A stretch of DNA of 32,914 nucleotides from the NCBI GenBank assembly GCA_029238175.1, contig JAQWGO010000011.1:1-32914 (forward strand), written 5' to 3'. Of this stretch, positions 24,597 to 32,412 are shown one piece after another. The number at the start of each line of letters is the position of its first letter. Position 1 is the first letter of the stretch. This stretch comes from Henriciella sp. (lineage in GTDB: Bacteria > Pseudomonadota > Alphaproteobacteria > Caulobacterales > Hyphomonadaceae). A program made the translations under genes and the position numbers. The notes beneath the pieces are model-generated. The model had not been told where the DNA came from and searched no databases. It saw nothing but the letters and a program-made list of their open reading frames with translations.

Positions 24597-25274
24597 ATGA
24601 AAACGCTGTTTTGTTCTGCCCTAATGGCAAGTTCTGCTCTGTTTGGCGCTGCGGCGGCAAGCGCGGAAGATAACCCTTGGATGGTACGTGGACGCATCAT
24701 CGCAGTGACGCCGGACGAGAGCGCAGACCTTACGGTTGCAAATGCCGCCCTGGCGGGGGACGTCGATATTGGTGATCAGTACGTACCCGAGCTCGACATC
24801 ACGTATTTCTTCAACAAGAATATTGCTGCTGAGCTGATTCTGGCAGTGACGCCGCATGACGTTAAGGCGGTGAATGTCACTGTTCCCGGGGCTTTGACCG
24901 ATGCAACGGTTGACCTGGGCGATGTCTGGTTATTGCCGCCAACGCTTACCTTGCAATATCACTTTGATACTGGCACGGCCTTCAAGCCCTATATCGGTGC
25001 GGGTGTGAATGCGACTTTCTTCTTTAATGAGGATGAAGGCTCGGTGGCGGACGGCATCGACTATGACCCTAGTTTTGGTGGGGCAATCCAAGCCGGGTTT
25101 GACTATGATTTGGATGGAGAGCCTGGTGGGTGGGCCCTTAACGCTGATGTCAAAAAGGTTTGGATTAATACCGACGTGACGGTTGATTTTACAACTGCGC
25201 TTGGGGCGAAAGTTGACGCCGATGTTGATATCAATCCGACCGTATTTGGTCTGGGCCTCGGCTATAAGTTCTAG
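24597..25274 (+). CDS. ompW: OmpW family outer-membrane protein
   Basis: A 225-residue eight-stranded barrel of the OmpW/AlkL type. The signal peptide MKTLFCSALMASSALFGAAAASA is cleaved before EDNPW. NPWMVRGRIIAVTPDESADL is the OmpW opening, ELDITYFFNKNIAAELILAV the second strand pair, LPPTLTLQYHFDTGTAFKPYIGAGVNATFFF the family core, and PTVFGLGLGYKF the C-terminal strand ending in Phe. OmpW proteins let small hydrophobic molecules cross the outer membrane. A hairpin involving its SD (24553-24596) and a palindrome at 24497 lie in the leader. A stem-loop lies 26 bases after the stop. Confidence 0.94.
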   Translation: MKTLFCSALMASSALFGAAAASAEDNPWMVRGRIIAVTPDESADLTVANAALAGDVDIGDQYVPELDITYFFNKNIAAELILAVTPHDVKAVNVTVPGALTDATVDLGDVWLLPPTLTLQYHFDTGTAFKPYIGAGVNATFFFNEDEGSVADGIDYDPSFGGAIQAGFDYDLDGEPGGWALNADVKKVWINTDVTVDFTTALGAKVDADVDINPTVFGLGLGYKF

Positions 25275-25300
25275 CCATTACCCTCCCTGCAGGAAAAGTG

Positions 25301-25330
25301 TTGCTCCGAGTCGGATACGGCTCGGAGCAA
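25301..25330. repeat. stem-loop after ompW
   Basis: Arms TTGCTCCGAG and CTCGGAGCAA with inner TCG/CGG adding a wobble and two pairs around a GATA loop, 13 pairs in all. No T-run follows on the plus strand, so it is a terminator only in the loose sense or a 3' protecting hairpin. On the minus strand CACTTTTCC follows, so it may act better in that direction. Confidence 0.55.
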
Positions 25331-25447
25331 TGTAGTTTGAACGAGCCGATAACAAACTCACATTGCGACTGGACTCTTGGTTTAAATCAGGCGGTCATAG
25401 GCACAGTAGTCTACGATGGGCTACTCATCAGGGTTGCAGGGGTGCAC

Positions 25448-26182
25448 ATGGCGAAAGAGCCAGCCGTAAAATATCCGCGTCGCCGGGTAATTCGTTGGGT
25501 GTTGAGGTTTTTGACTGGAACACTCGTTCGTATTCTGGGGCGCTATAAAGTTGAAGGCTTGGAGAATATTCCCATGACGGGCCCGGTTATCATCGCGGCG
25601 AACCATTTTCACTTTGTTGACCCGCCATTGTTGCTGGCATCTGCCCCTAGACAGATAGAGTTTGTTGCCGGTGCAGTGCGTCCGAACGCGCCAGGGTGGA
25701 CCAATATCTTCCCGAATCTATGGGGGTTCATCCCAGCGTTCAGGGGTGGGTATTCGCGGTCGACGCTTTCGAGTGCGCGTGAGGTTCTGGATCAAGGCGG
25801 TGTCTTAGGGATATTTCCTGAAGGTGGATCATGGGCCAAGTTTCTGCGACCAGCGCGGCCTGGAACGGCCTATATTGCGGCCCTCAGCGGCGCGCCGATT
25901 GTACCGGTCAGCATCGTTGGTGGACCAGAATTGCTGGGTAAAGGACGTGCAGTGGTGAGGGTAGTTTTTCATCCACCGCTGGACGCGCCTATCATCACGA
26001 CGAAAGGTCCCGCGCGTCGCACCGAGATTGATGCGTTCGGCGAGACCTTAATGGAGGCTATTTCTTCAGAGCTGCCAGATGCCCGCAAAGGACGCTATGC
26101 CGAAGACCCGGCCGTTCGCGCCGAAGCTTTGTCGATGTCTGAGTTTCCGTGGGATGAGCAAGATGAGCTGCGCGGAAGTTAG
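25448..26182 (+). CDS. 1-acyl-sn-glycerol-3-phosphate acyltransferase family (PlsC-like)
   Basis: A 244-residue membrane-associated acyltransferase. Motif I is NHFHFVDPPLL (the HX4D), motif II lies near PAFRGGYSRST, motif III is LGIFPEGGSWAKF and motif IV APIVPVSIVGGPELL. An N-terminal hydrophobic helix (about 15-32) anchors it. It should acylate lysophosphatidate or a related glycerolipid. An ATG at 25448 with GCAGGGG ahead gives a standard length; the frame is open from 25298, but that stretch includes the stem-loop after ompW and shows no protein-like homology. Confidence 0.87.
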   Translation: MAKEPAVKYPRRRVIRWVLRFLTGTLVRILGRYKVEGLENIPMTGPVIIAANHFHFVDPPLLLASAPRQIEFVAGAVRPNAPGWTNIFPNLWGFIPAFRGGYSRSTLSSAREVLDQGGVLGIFPEGGSWAKFLRPARPGTAYIAALSGAPIVPVSIVGGPELLGKGRAVVRVVFHPPLDAPIITTKGPARRTEIDAFGETLMEAISSELPDARKGRYAEDPAVRAEALSMSEFPWDEQDELRGS

Positions 26183-26190
26183 GGTGTCTA

Positions 26191-26475
26191 CTACATGGCT
26201 CCGGACCGTACATGTCCCACAATCATGAACAAACCGATTGCCGTAAAACCCAAGCCAGAGATTAGCTTTAAAGGTAGCATCGATAAATATCGCTCTGCTG
26301 CCGTGCCTAAAATTACTGCTAGCGCTGACGAAGCAACCAAGGCTGTACTGGCCGCGATGAAAATCAGCCACGGAGAATACTTACTGTCTGTAGCAAATAA
26401 CAGAGTGGCGAGCTGTGTTTTGTCGCCAAGCTCTGCTAGGAAAATCGTCAAGGCCACTGTGATGAGTCCAAGCAT
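26191..26475 (-). CDS. TMEM165/GDT1 family protein, single-domain
   Basis: A 94-residue membrane protein with three helices. The conserved GDT1 motif is AELGDKTQLATL (E15-x-G-D-K-T, residues 15-20). Full-length members have two such repeats in inverted orientation, and half-size bacterial proteins work as dimers. This family moves Mn2+ or Ca2+; here the partner would have to be a homodimer, since no second copy is nearby. Its stop is eight bases from that of the converging acyltransferase gene. SD is weak (GAAAGA). Confidence 0.85.
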   Translation of the reverse strand: MLGLITVALTIFLAELGDKTQLATLLFATDSKYSPWLIFIAASTALVASSALAVILGTAAERYLSMLPLKLISGLGFTAIGLFMIVGHVRSGAM

Positions 26476-26497
26476 GAGTAAGTCTTTCTGTTATCTT

Positions 26498-27457
26498 TTA
26501 GTCTGCGCTAAGCCAGTTCGATAGCTGCCTGGCTTGGGCCTCAAACGCCTCCGTTCCCGGTGCGATGAGATCTGTATGATTATTTCCAGCGATAATGATC
26601 GCTTCAGCCTGTCCACCAGCCATTGCGGCGCGCGCAGCGAAATCTTTAGCAAGGCCAATCGGGGATATGCGGTCCATGTCGCCGCTCAGACTGATATGCT
26701 TAGCTTTGATAGGAAGCAGCCGTGCCGGAGATGTGTCACTGAACACGTCGCTTCGGTCTTCGGTGGCAGGTCCGGTTAGCTTGTCGAGAATTGCGCCCAT
26801 GCAAGAGCGTTCAGTCACGCGTGTTGATAGTTCTAGGTCGGCGAGGCCGCCGACATTTAATACACCAATCATGCTTATTGGGTCAGCCATATAGAGTGGG
26901 CTGGCTTCGGGAAGGTTCGAACGCGCTGCAAGCCAGCTTACCAAATGCCCGCCCGCAGAGTGACCTGTCCCTGCGATGCGGTTGAGGTCAAGATTATAAG
27001 TCTCCGCATGAACGCGCAGAGCGTCGGCAGCATTCGCAACATCTAAATATGTTCCCGGATAGCCGCCGCCTATTTCGTCGACGCCGCGATACTCGATGTT
27101 CCAGACAGCCATTCCGCGCTGGCGCAGGTCTTCGGCGCCGTAATTCATAAGGGTGCGATCAGCGATTTCCTTTTGCCAGCATCCGCCGTGCACCATCAGC
27201 ACGACCGGATGTGGTCCGGGAGTCTCTGGAAGCCACAGATCGACAATGTCTGTTGCGCCGTCTCCGATCTTTATGGCGTGGGTCGGCGATGGTTTTGGCT
27301 GTGATAATAGATCGACCCAACTCAGCATCGCTGTACGTCCTGGAGCTTCGGTCGTATCCGCTATGGGCGTCTCGGGCATATTCATGGGCGCATCGGCGGC
27401 GGGCGGGCCACAGGCTGAAACGCAGAGGGCGATGGCGGTGCAAACAGGTTTCCACAT
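26498..27457 (-). CDS. lipoprotein alpha/beta hydrolase (HSL/BD-FAE-type esterase)
   Basis: A 319-residue esterase with a lipoprotein signal, MWKPVCTAIALCVSACGPP, lipobox VSAC. A Pro/Thr-rich linker leads to the hydrolase domain with the oxyanion motif MVHGGCWQ, the elbow GTGHSAGGHLVSW (catalytic Ser) and a late GNNHTDLI (catalytic His). It would be an envelope-bound carboxylesterase, and the family includes feruloyl and carbohydrate acetyl esterases. The start is ambiguous between 27463 and 27457; AGG seven bases ahead favours 27457. It is upstream of the GDT1 gene in the same direction. Confidence 0.82.
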   Translation of the reverse strand: MWKPVCTAIALCVSACGPPAADAPMNMPETPIADTTEAPGRTAMLSWVDLLSQPKPSPTHAIKIGDGATDIVDLWLPETPGPHPVVLMVHGGCWQKEIADRTLMNYGAEDLRQRGMAVWNIEYRGVDEIGGGYPGTYLDVANAADALRVHAETYNLDLNRIAGTGHSAGGHLVSWLAARSNLPEASPLYMADPISMIGVLNVGGLADLELSTRVTERSCMGAILDKLTGPATEDRSDVFSDTSPARLLPIKAKHISLSGDMDRISPIGLAKDFAARAAMAGGQAEAIIIAGNNHTDLIAPGTEAFEAQARQLSNWLSAD

Positions 27458-27543
27458 GTTCATACCTGTCCAACACAGATGCGAGATTGGCAAGTGGGAA
27501 CGCCGCCCTAGTGTTATCGTCTAAGCTATAGCAGAAGGTCGCT

Positions 27544-28770
27544 ATGACATATTCTCTCCCAAACACGCGTGATGAAGCGCTTGCTTTAGATAGCGCTGAT
27601 CCATTGGCGGGTGCGCGTGCAAGTTTTCGCCTACCGGACGGTGTGACTTATCTAGATGGTCATTCCTTGGGGCCCGCCACTGAGGGCGCGGTACAAGCGG
27701 TGCAGCACACAGCCACGGATGCTTGGGCGAACGGGTTGATCCGATCATGGAATGATGCGGGCTGGATTGATCTACCGAAAACTGTCGGGGTCAAAATCGC
27801 TCGCCTAATTGGCGCGAAGACCGAAGAGGTGATCGTATGCGACAGTGTTTCGATCAATTTGTATAAGCTGGCCGCCGCTGCGTTGCCACTATCGAAAGCG
27901 CGCCGGATCATTGTGGAGGCCGATGAGTTTCCAACTGACCAATACATGGCGCAAGGCTTGAGTGACCTCGCTGGTGTTGAATTTGTCCGTGTCGCCAGTG
28001 GGCAAGGCGAGGCTGAGCTTTCGAGCGGCGGCGTGCTTATTAAAAGCGTTGTAAACTATCGCACAGCCGTTGTGGCCGACATGACTTCGCACGAGGCTGC
28101 GGCCGAGGCAGGCGGCGGTGTTATCGTGTGGGATTTGAGCCATGCGACAGGGTGTGTCGATCTTGATTTAGGTGCGGTTGGTGCCCGCTTGGCGACGGGG
28201 TGTACGTACAAGTATTTGAATGGTGGACCAGGCGCGCCTGCCTTTGTCTTTGTACGGAATGACATTGCCAATCAGCTATCATCGCCGCTTTCAGGATGGT
28301 TTGGGCACGTTGCGCCGTTTGCTTTCGACGAAGACTATAAACCAACCGCTGGTGCAGCGCGTTTCGCGGCGGGCACGCCAAGCGTTTTGTCGCTAAGCGC
28401 TTTGGATGCTGCATTGGATGCATTTGACGGCGTATCAGTTGCCGCGCTGGCTTCGAAGGCGCGCGCATTGGGTGATCTTTGCCTTTGGTGGGCGGAACGT
28501 CTAGGCTTGCAGCCAATCTCACCGGGCATTGGAGAGGTGAGAGGCGGGCATGTCAGTCTGCTGCATGAACAGGGCTATCCGATTGTTCAGGCACTGATTG
28601 CGCGCGGCATCATCCCGGACTTCCGCGCGCCCAACGCCATGCGGTTTGGATTTTCACCATTGTATGTGCGTTTTGTCGACGTTTGGGATGCGATGGCGGC
28701 ACTGGAAGAAATCCTTGTGAGCAAGGAATGGGACCAGCCACGCTTTAAGGTGCGGTCTGCTGTTACTTAG
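27544..28770 (+). CDS. kynU: kynureninase
   Basis: A 408-residue class V aminotransferase-fold enzyme. YLDGHSLGPAT near residue 36 is the kynureninase N-terminal motif, DEFPTDQYMAQGL binds PLP phosphate region, VIVWDLSHATGCVDLDL carries the PLP-pyridine Asp (D197), and TYKYLNGGPGAPAFVFV carries the Schiff-base Lys (K223). It hydrolyses kynurenine to anthranilate or 3-hydroxykynurenine to 3-hydroxyanthranilate, in tryptophan breakdown or NAD synthesis. GAAGG precedes the ATG. Other kyn genes are not in the window. It converges on an NrtR-like regulator, overlapping at the stop by four bases. Confidence 0.93.
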   Translation: MTYSLPNTRDEALALDSADPLAGARASFRLPDGVTYLDGHSLGPATEGAVQAVQHTATDAWANGLIRSWNDAGWIDLPKTVGVKIARLIGAKTEEVIVCDSVSINLYKLAAAALPLSKARRIIVEADEFPTDQYMAQGLSDLAGVEFVRVASGQGEAELSSGGVLIKSVVNYRTAVVADMTSHEAAAEAGGGVIVWDLSHATGCVDLDLGAVGARLATGCTYKYLNGGPGAPAFVFVRNDIANQLSSPLSGWFGHVAPFAFDEDYKPTAGAARFAAGTPSVLSLSALDAALDAFDGVSVAALASKARALGDLCLWWAERLGLQPISPGIGEVRGGHVSLLHEQGYPIVQALIARGIIPDFRAPNAMRFGFSPLYVRFVDVWDAMAALEEILVSKEWDQPRFKVRSAVT

Positions 28771-29702
28771 CCCCTAACCACCGGTGCGCTGAGCCCGCTT
28801 TTTCCGGCGCGGCGGAGGGCTTCGCGCTGGAAACGGTAGAGTTCTGCCGGGCGACCACCCGTGCCGCTTTCCATCTTACCCGTACCTTCAACTAAGCCTG
28901 TACGCTCTAGAGCGCGGCGGAAGTTTTGCTTGTGCAGTGTTTGTCCCAGCAGGGCCTCGACCGTGCTTTGAAGGGCTGTCAGTGTGAAGCGGTCAGGCAT
29001 CAATTCGAAAGCAACGGGACGATAGCGAATTTTGGCGCGAAGGCGGCTCATCGCGGTTGCCAGAATGCGGCGGTGATCAGAAGCCATTGGCTCGCCAAGC
29101 TGTGGCTCTGGAAGTGGCAACCCGCGATCGCGGGCGCATTCTTCGACGAGGCCAGCTTCGTAGAGCAGCTCATACCGCTCTAGCACGGCTTCATCGGGCC
29201 AGTCTTTGCCGTTTAGACCGAACGCGTTTTCGGCCCGTGATAAGCGATCTGAGTTTCCGGCAGCCCATGTGAGGAGTTTGGGAGAGATCGCAGCGTCCAG
29301 CATGCCGGGGCGGCCACGGCGGTGGTCCTCCCACGGGAAGTGGCGATACCAACCGCGCCAGCGGGCTTCAAACGCATCAGGAAGGCGCTCAGCCTCGGGT
29401 GTAAGGGCGAGATATCCGACGCTAACGACACGCGCATCATTTGGGGCGTCTGTAATCGTCGCTTCGGGTGCTTCGCGGTCACGGTCACCGAATGTATAAA
29501 GCTGTTCGACATAGCCGAGTTGGAAACCTGTTTGTTCCTTCACCCAGCCGCGCAGAGCAAGTTCGAACGTGCGATGCTTTACTGGATCGAATGCGCCAAA
29601 GGGTAGGGCGGCCAAGCCTCCGTCTCTGCGAAGGGTTAGAACGCGCGGTTTCTCACCGTCATAGGCGACGATCACCACTGAAAGGCCAATAACGAGGCTC
29701 AT
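28767..29702 (-). CDS. NrtR-like Nudix transcriptional regulator
   Basis: A 311-residue two-domain protein. The N-terminal Nudix-like domain (about 1-150) starts LVIGLSVVIVAYD and has a decayed Nudix box (GAFDPVKHRTFELALRGWVKEQTGF lacks the REUxEE glutamates), so it likely binds ADP-ribose-type ligands without cleaving them. The C-terminal winged helix shows FTLTALQSTVEALLGQTLHKQNFRRALERTGLVEGTG and GRPAELYRF, typical of NrtR regulators of NAD metabolism. The ATG overlaps the stop of the HD gene (ATGA). Its link to NAD is by family; its target genes are not shown. Confidence 0.84.
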   Translation of the reverse strand: MSLVIGLSVVIVAYDGEKPRVLTLRRDGGLAALPFGAFDPVKHRTFELALRGWVKEQTGFQLGYVEQLYTFGDRDREAPEATITDAPNDARVVSVGYLALTPEAERLPDAFEARWRGWYRHFPWEDHRRGRPGMLDAAISPKLLTWAAGNSDRLSRAENAFGLNGKDWPDEAVLERYELLYEAGLVEECARDRGLPLPEPQLGEPMASDHRRILATAMSRLRAKIRYRPVAFELMPDRFTLTALQSTVEALLGQTLHKQNFRRALERTGLVEGTGKMESGTGGRPAELYRFQREALRRAGKSGLSAPVVRG

Positions 29703-30334
29703 GCTTTCTTTCGCTTTGCTGGAGCTTCCATTTCGGCGATTAGGGCGACTGTACGCGCGATGAAGTCGGATTGCGCTTCTTCGGTGGGTTGCGGTTCGAG
29801 TTGCATGGTTAGGCCGCGCGGCGGGTGCCCGAAGAAACGGTCAGATTCGGCCTCTGAAAAACCCGCGAGTTGTGTGGCCTCGAACCATGCGCAGATATTG
29901 TCGGCCTTCTTAATCAGACGCTTCAGGCTGGCAGGCGTTTCAGCTGGCAGACCAAAACGGGCATGGATGGCGTAGGCAAGACGCGCTTCGACGGCTTTAT
30001 AGCTGTCGCCAAGAACAGCTTTAAACGGTGAGATCATGTCGCCAACGACGTATTCTGGTGCGTCATGCAGCAATGCAAGCAGCCGTGATCGCGGGTCGAG
30101 ACGTGGCTCTAAGTGAACACAAAGCGCCTCAACGACCACGCTATGCTGGGCGACAGAGAAAGCATGCGGCCCGGTTGTTTGGCCATTCCAGCGGGCCACC
30201 CTTGCGAGGCCATGGGCGATGTCTTCAATCTCAACATCAACGGGAGATGGATCCATCAGATCTAAGCGCCTGCCTGATAACATACGTTGCCAGACACGGG
30301 CGGGTGGTTTTCGGGAGGGTGTTCGAGTGCTCAT
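29699..30334 (-). CDS. HD-domain hydrolase (YfbR-like)
   Basis: A 211-residue HD phosphohydrolase. HSVVVEALCVHL carries the first His, LLALLHDAPEYVVGDMISPFK the HD pair and following Glu, and KKADNICAWFEATQL the last Asp. Such proteins, like E. coli YfbR, remove phosphate from 5'-nucleotides. SGRRLDLMDPSPVDVEIEDIAHGLARVARW marks a common alphaproteobacterial subtype. It heads a coupled pair with the NrtR-like gene. No SD is seen before the ATG at 30334; the transcript may be leaderless or start slightly differently. An inverted repeat is centred 24 bases ahead. Confidence 0.85.
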   Translation of the reverse strand: MSTRTPSRKPPARVWQRMLSGRRLDLMDPSPVDVEIEDIAHGLARVARWNGQTTGPHAFSVAQHSVVVEALCVHLEPRLDPRSRLLALLHDAPEYVVGDMISPFKAVLGDSYKAVEARLAYAIHARFGLPAETPASLKRLIKKADNICAWFEATQLAGFSEAESDRFFGHPPRGLTMQLEPQPTEEAQSDFIARTVALIAEMEAPAKRKKA

Positions 30335-30344
30335 TGGACGTACG

Positions 30345-30370
30345 TTTACCCTATTGAAAGCTGGGGTAAA
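30345..30370. promoter_or_regulatory. inverted repeat ahead of the HD-NrtR operon
   Basis: Arms TTTACCC and GGGTAAA, 12 bases apart, 11 bases before the HD start on the minus strand. A candidate operator for autoregulation by the NrtR-like protein or another factor. Confidence 0.45.
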
Positions 30371-30487
30371 GAAATGCCCCGCTTTTGATTACCATTTGCC
30401 CTGTTTTCGTCCGTTTTGACTCAGGTCTCGTTAAGAGTTGGAGCGCATATTAGGCTCAACAGAGGCAAAGACCCGAGGCAAATGGTG

Positions 30488-30631
30488 ATGATTGAAATGA
30501 TGATGGAATGGGCCGGACAAACAAGTACGGCATGGTGGGTTCTCGCTGGAGCAGCAGTGGTTATTACGGTAACGGCGGTTCGCGAAAGTAAGGCCGTCCT
30601 ATGGGGCGACCTATTAGAGGAAGACGAGTAA
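30488..30631 (+). CDS. small single-helix membrane protein
   Basis: A 47-residue peptide, MIEMMMEW start, helix WWVLAGAAVVITVTAV at about 17-32, charged end RESKAVLWGDLLEEDE. GAGG nine bases before the ATG at 30488 is a fair SD; the longer frame would start on a TTG at 30416. A strong bidirectional terminator follows. No family is recognised; it is the only candidate gene between the HD operon and the AraC gene. Confidence 0.55.
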   Translation: MIEMMMEWAGQTSTAWWVLAGAAVVITVTAVRESKAVLWGDLLEEDE

Positions 30632-30652
30632 ATCTCGCTTTCACAAAAAATC

Positions 30653-30685
30653 AAAAAAGCGGTGCTGATCGGCGCCGCTTTTTTT
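30653..30685. terminator. bidirectional intrinsic terminator
   Basis: Stem AAAAAAGCGGTGC / GCGCCGCTTTTTT with one wobble, TGATCG loop. Poly-T on one strand and poly-A on the other serve both the small + gene and the - AraC gene. Confidence 0.93.
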
Positions 30686-30713
30686 GTTTCCGATCAATAG
30701 AACTTCACCCGGT

Positions 30714-31421
30714 TCAGTATGTCTCAAACACATCTCTACATGCTTCCGGGCTTGGGTGAATTTGGAGATGGCTATTGCGCAGCACAGATGGCCTTATCCC
30801 GAAATGTTGGTAGCAAGACCTCGAAAAATGCGATGCATCGGCAAATCCAGCCTCAAACGCCGCGCTTGTGACGTCACATCCATCGACAATTCTGTCGAGT
30901 GCGCGGCGTAGCATTAGCCAGTTCTTCCATTTCTGGGGCGGTGTTCCAAGATGTTGCTTAATGAGGCGAGAAAACTGTCCTTCTGAGAGATCAAAAAGCG
31001 TCGCAGCCTCGGCGACGCAGCTTGTTTGATCGATTAGGTCAATCGCCGTATTTATACGAGACGGAAGTGGGTTTTGAGGAAGTTCACTTAAGCCCGCGAC
31101 GATATCCGGTGCGCTTAAGCTGCTTGGCGGTCGATCATTGAGGCTCTTGGCCAATCCCCTCGCGCTGGCTTCACTAAACCTGCGCGCATCGAGAATGATC
31201 ATGATGATATTAGCATCGCGGGCGAGCATCTTGTGGCGGGCGCCGGCTTTTACAAATGTGTGTTGCGTGCCGTGAACCCCGGTTATCTCAATATGGTACG
31301 CGCCTAGAACAACTTTATGAGCGACCGAGGCATGGGACGGGGTGATGCCGCCCTGACCAACAAACACAGCCGACATCGGACCCAGTGCCAGCTCCCCTGA
31401 CCATGCAGCAGATTTGTTCAT
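30714..31421 (-). CDS. AraC family transcriptional regulator
   Basis: A 235-residue regulator. The C-terminal AraC/XylS domain has two helix-turn-helices: CVAEAATLFDLSEGQFSRLIKQHLGTPPQKWKNWLMLRRALD and VTSAAFEAGFADASHFSRSCYQHFGIRPSVLR, with the classic AGFADASHFSR. The N-terminal part (GQGGITPSHASVAHKVVLGA) looks like a small cupin-type sensor. Starts at 31445, 31433 and 31421 are possible; 31421 is chosen because the others overlap the divergent gene's start region. It is divergent from the NmrA-like gene, which it may control. Confidence 0.84.
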   Translation of the reverse strand: MNKSAAWSGELALGPMSAVFVGQGGITPSHASVAHKVVLGAYHIEITGVHGTQHTFVKAGARHKMLARDANIIMIILDARRFSEASARGLAKSLNDRPPSSLSAPDIVAGLSELPQNPLPSRINTAIDLIDQTSCVAEAATLFDLSEGQFSRLIKQHLGTPPQKWKNWLMLRRALDRIVDGCDVTSAAFEAGFADASHFSRSCYQHFGIRPSVLRNSHLQIHPSPEACRDVFETY

Positions 31422-31454
31422 GCGGCGTCTCATCACGTGAGCCATACGGACACG

Positions 31455-32390
31455 ATGGAAAAACTACAAGATGAATCAAATCTCATTGTCGTTTGCGGTG
31501 CGACTGGGCGACAAGGCGGCGCGGTTGTTCGGCAACTGAAGAGCGACGGGTGGCGTGTTAAAGCTCTCACGCGGAACCGACACGGTGCAGGAGCTGAAAA
31601 GCTGCGGCGCGACGGCATAGAGCTCGTTCAGGGCGATCTGGATGATGTCAGCTCATTGAAAACTGCTTTTCAAGGTGCGAGCGGCGTGTTCGGCGTTACC
31701 GATTTTTGGGAACATGGCTACGAAGCCGAACTTCGCATGGGGCGAAATCTTATTGCCGCGGTGAATGCATGCGATGTTGATCATTTTGTCTTTAGTTCAG
31801 TTGGCGCGACCGAGAGAACCGAAGGCCTAGGGATTACGCATTTCGATGGCAAACGCGAGATTGAACGTGCGATTGCAGATAGCGGACTGAATGCCACAAT
31901 ACTGAAACCCGTTACGTTCATGGACAATATGATTGGGCCGAGATTTAGGGCAAATATTTGTAAGAAAGGCAAGTTTCAGTTCGGCTTCAACAAACGCCAC
32001 AAATTCCAATTGATCGCGATGCGGGATCTTGGCGTATTCGCGTCTTTGGCGTTTCAAAAACATCCCGCACTGTACCGAAAACCCACTGAGCTTGCCAGTG
32101 AGGCCATCACGATGGAAGATTTTTCAAGCAAACTATCAGCTGCCGTTGGTCGCCCCGTTCGCTATGTTTTTCTGACACGTCCCATGCAGCAAGTCATCGG
32201 GTTCTTTATCTCAATTCTGGGGCGACAGGGGAAGTATAAAGCGGGGCCTTCATTGGTGAACCAATTCTCTTGGAACAATGAGGATGGAGGTTGGGCCGCA
32301 GATATAGAGGCTCTGAAAGCCATTCATCCGGCGCTGATGGCGACAGATGTATGGATGCAAACGATCGATTGGTGGGAGGGTTTGAGATGA
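31455..32390 (+). CDS. NmrA family NAD(P)-binding protein
   Basis: A 311-residue atypical SDR of the NmrA/HSCARG type. The Rossmann loop VVCGATGRQGGAVVRQL binds NAD(P), followed by LTRN, VQGDLDD and FSSVGATERTEGLGITHFDGKREIERAI, with HFDGK replacing a catalytic YxxxK. The family acts as redox sensor or regulator, some as quinone-type reductases. An ATG at 31455 is chosen; a GTG at 31437 in the same frame is possible but close to the AraC start. AraC-controlled expression is likely from the divergent layout. Confidence 0.82.
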   Translation: MEKLQDESNLIVVCGATGRQGGAVVRQLKSDGWRVKALTRNRHGAGAEKLRRDGIELVQGDLDDVSSLKTAFQGASGVFGVTDFWEHGYEAELRMGRNLIAAVNACDVDHFVFSSVGATERTEGLGITHFDGKREIERAIADSGLNATILKPVTFMDNMIGPRFRANICKKGKFQFGFNKRHKFQLIAMRDLGVFASLAFQKHPALYRKPTELASEAITMEDFSSKLSAAVGRPVRYVFLTRPMQQVIGFFISILGRQGKYKAGPSLVNQFSWNNEDGGWAADIEALKAIHPALMATDVWMQTIDWWEGLR

Positions 32391-32412
32391 TCAAACCCGC
32401 TCTGTATAGGCG

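Noticed and set aside
28121-28522. 133-codon minus-strand frame inside kynU
   Set aside because: Antisense to the PLP-lysine region of kynureninase, with no supporting features.
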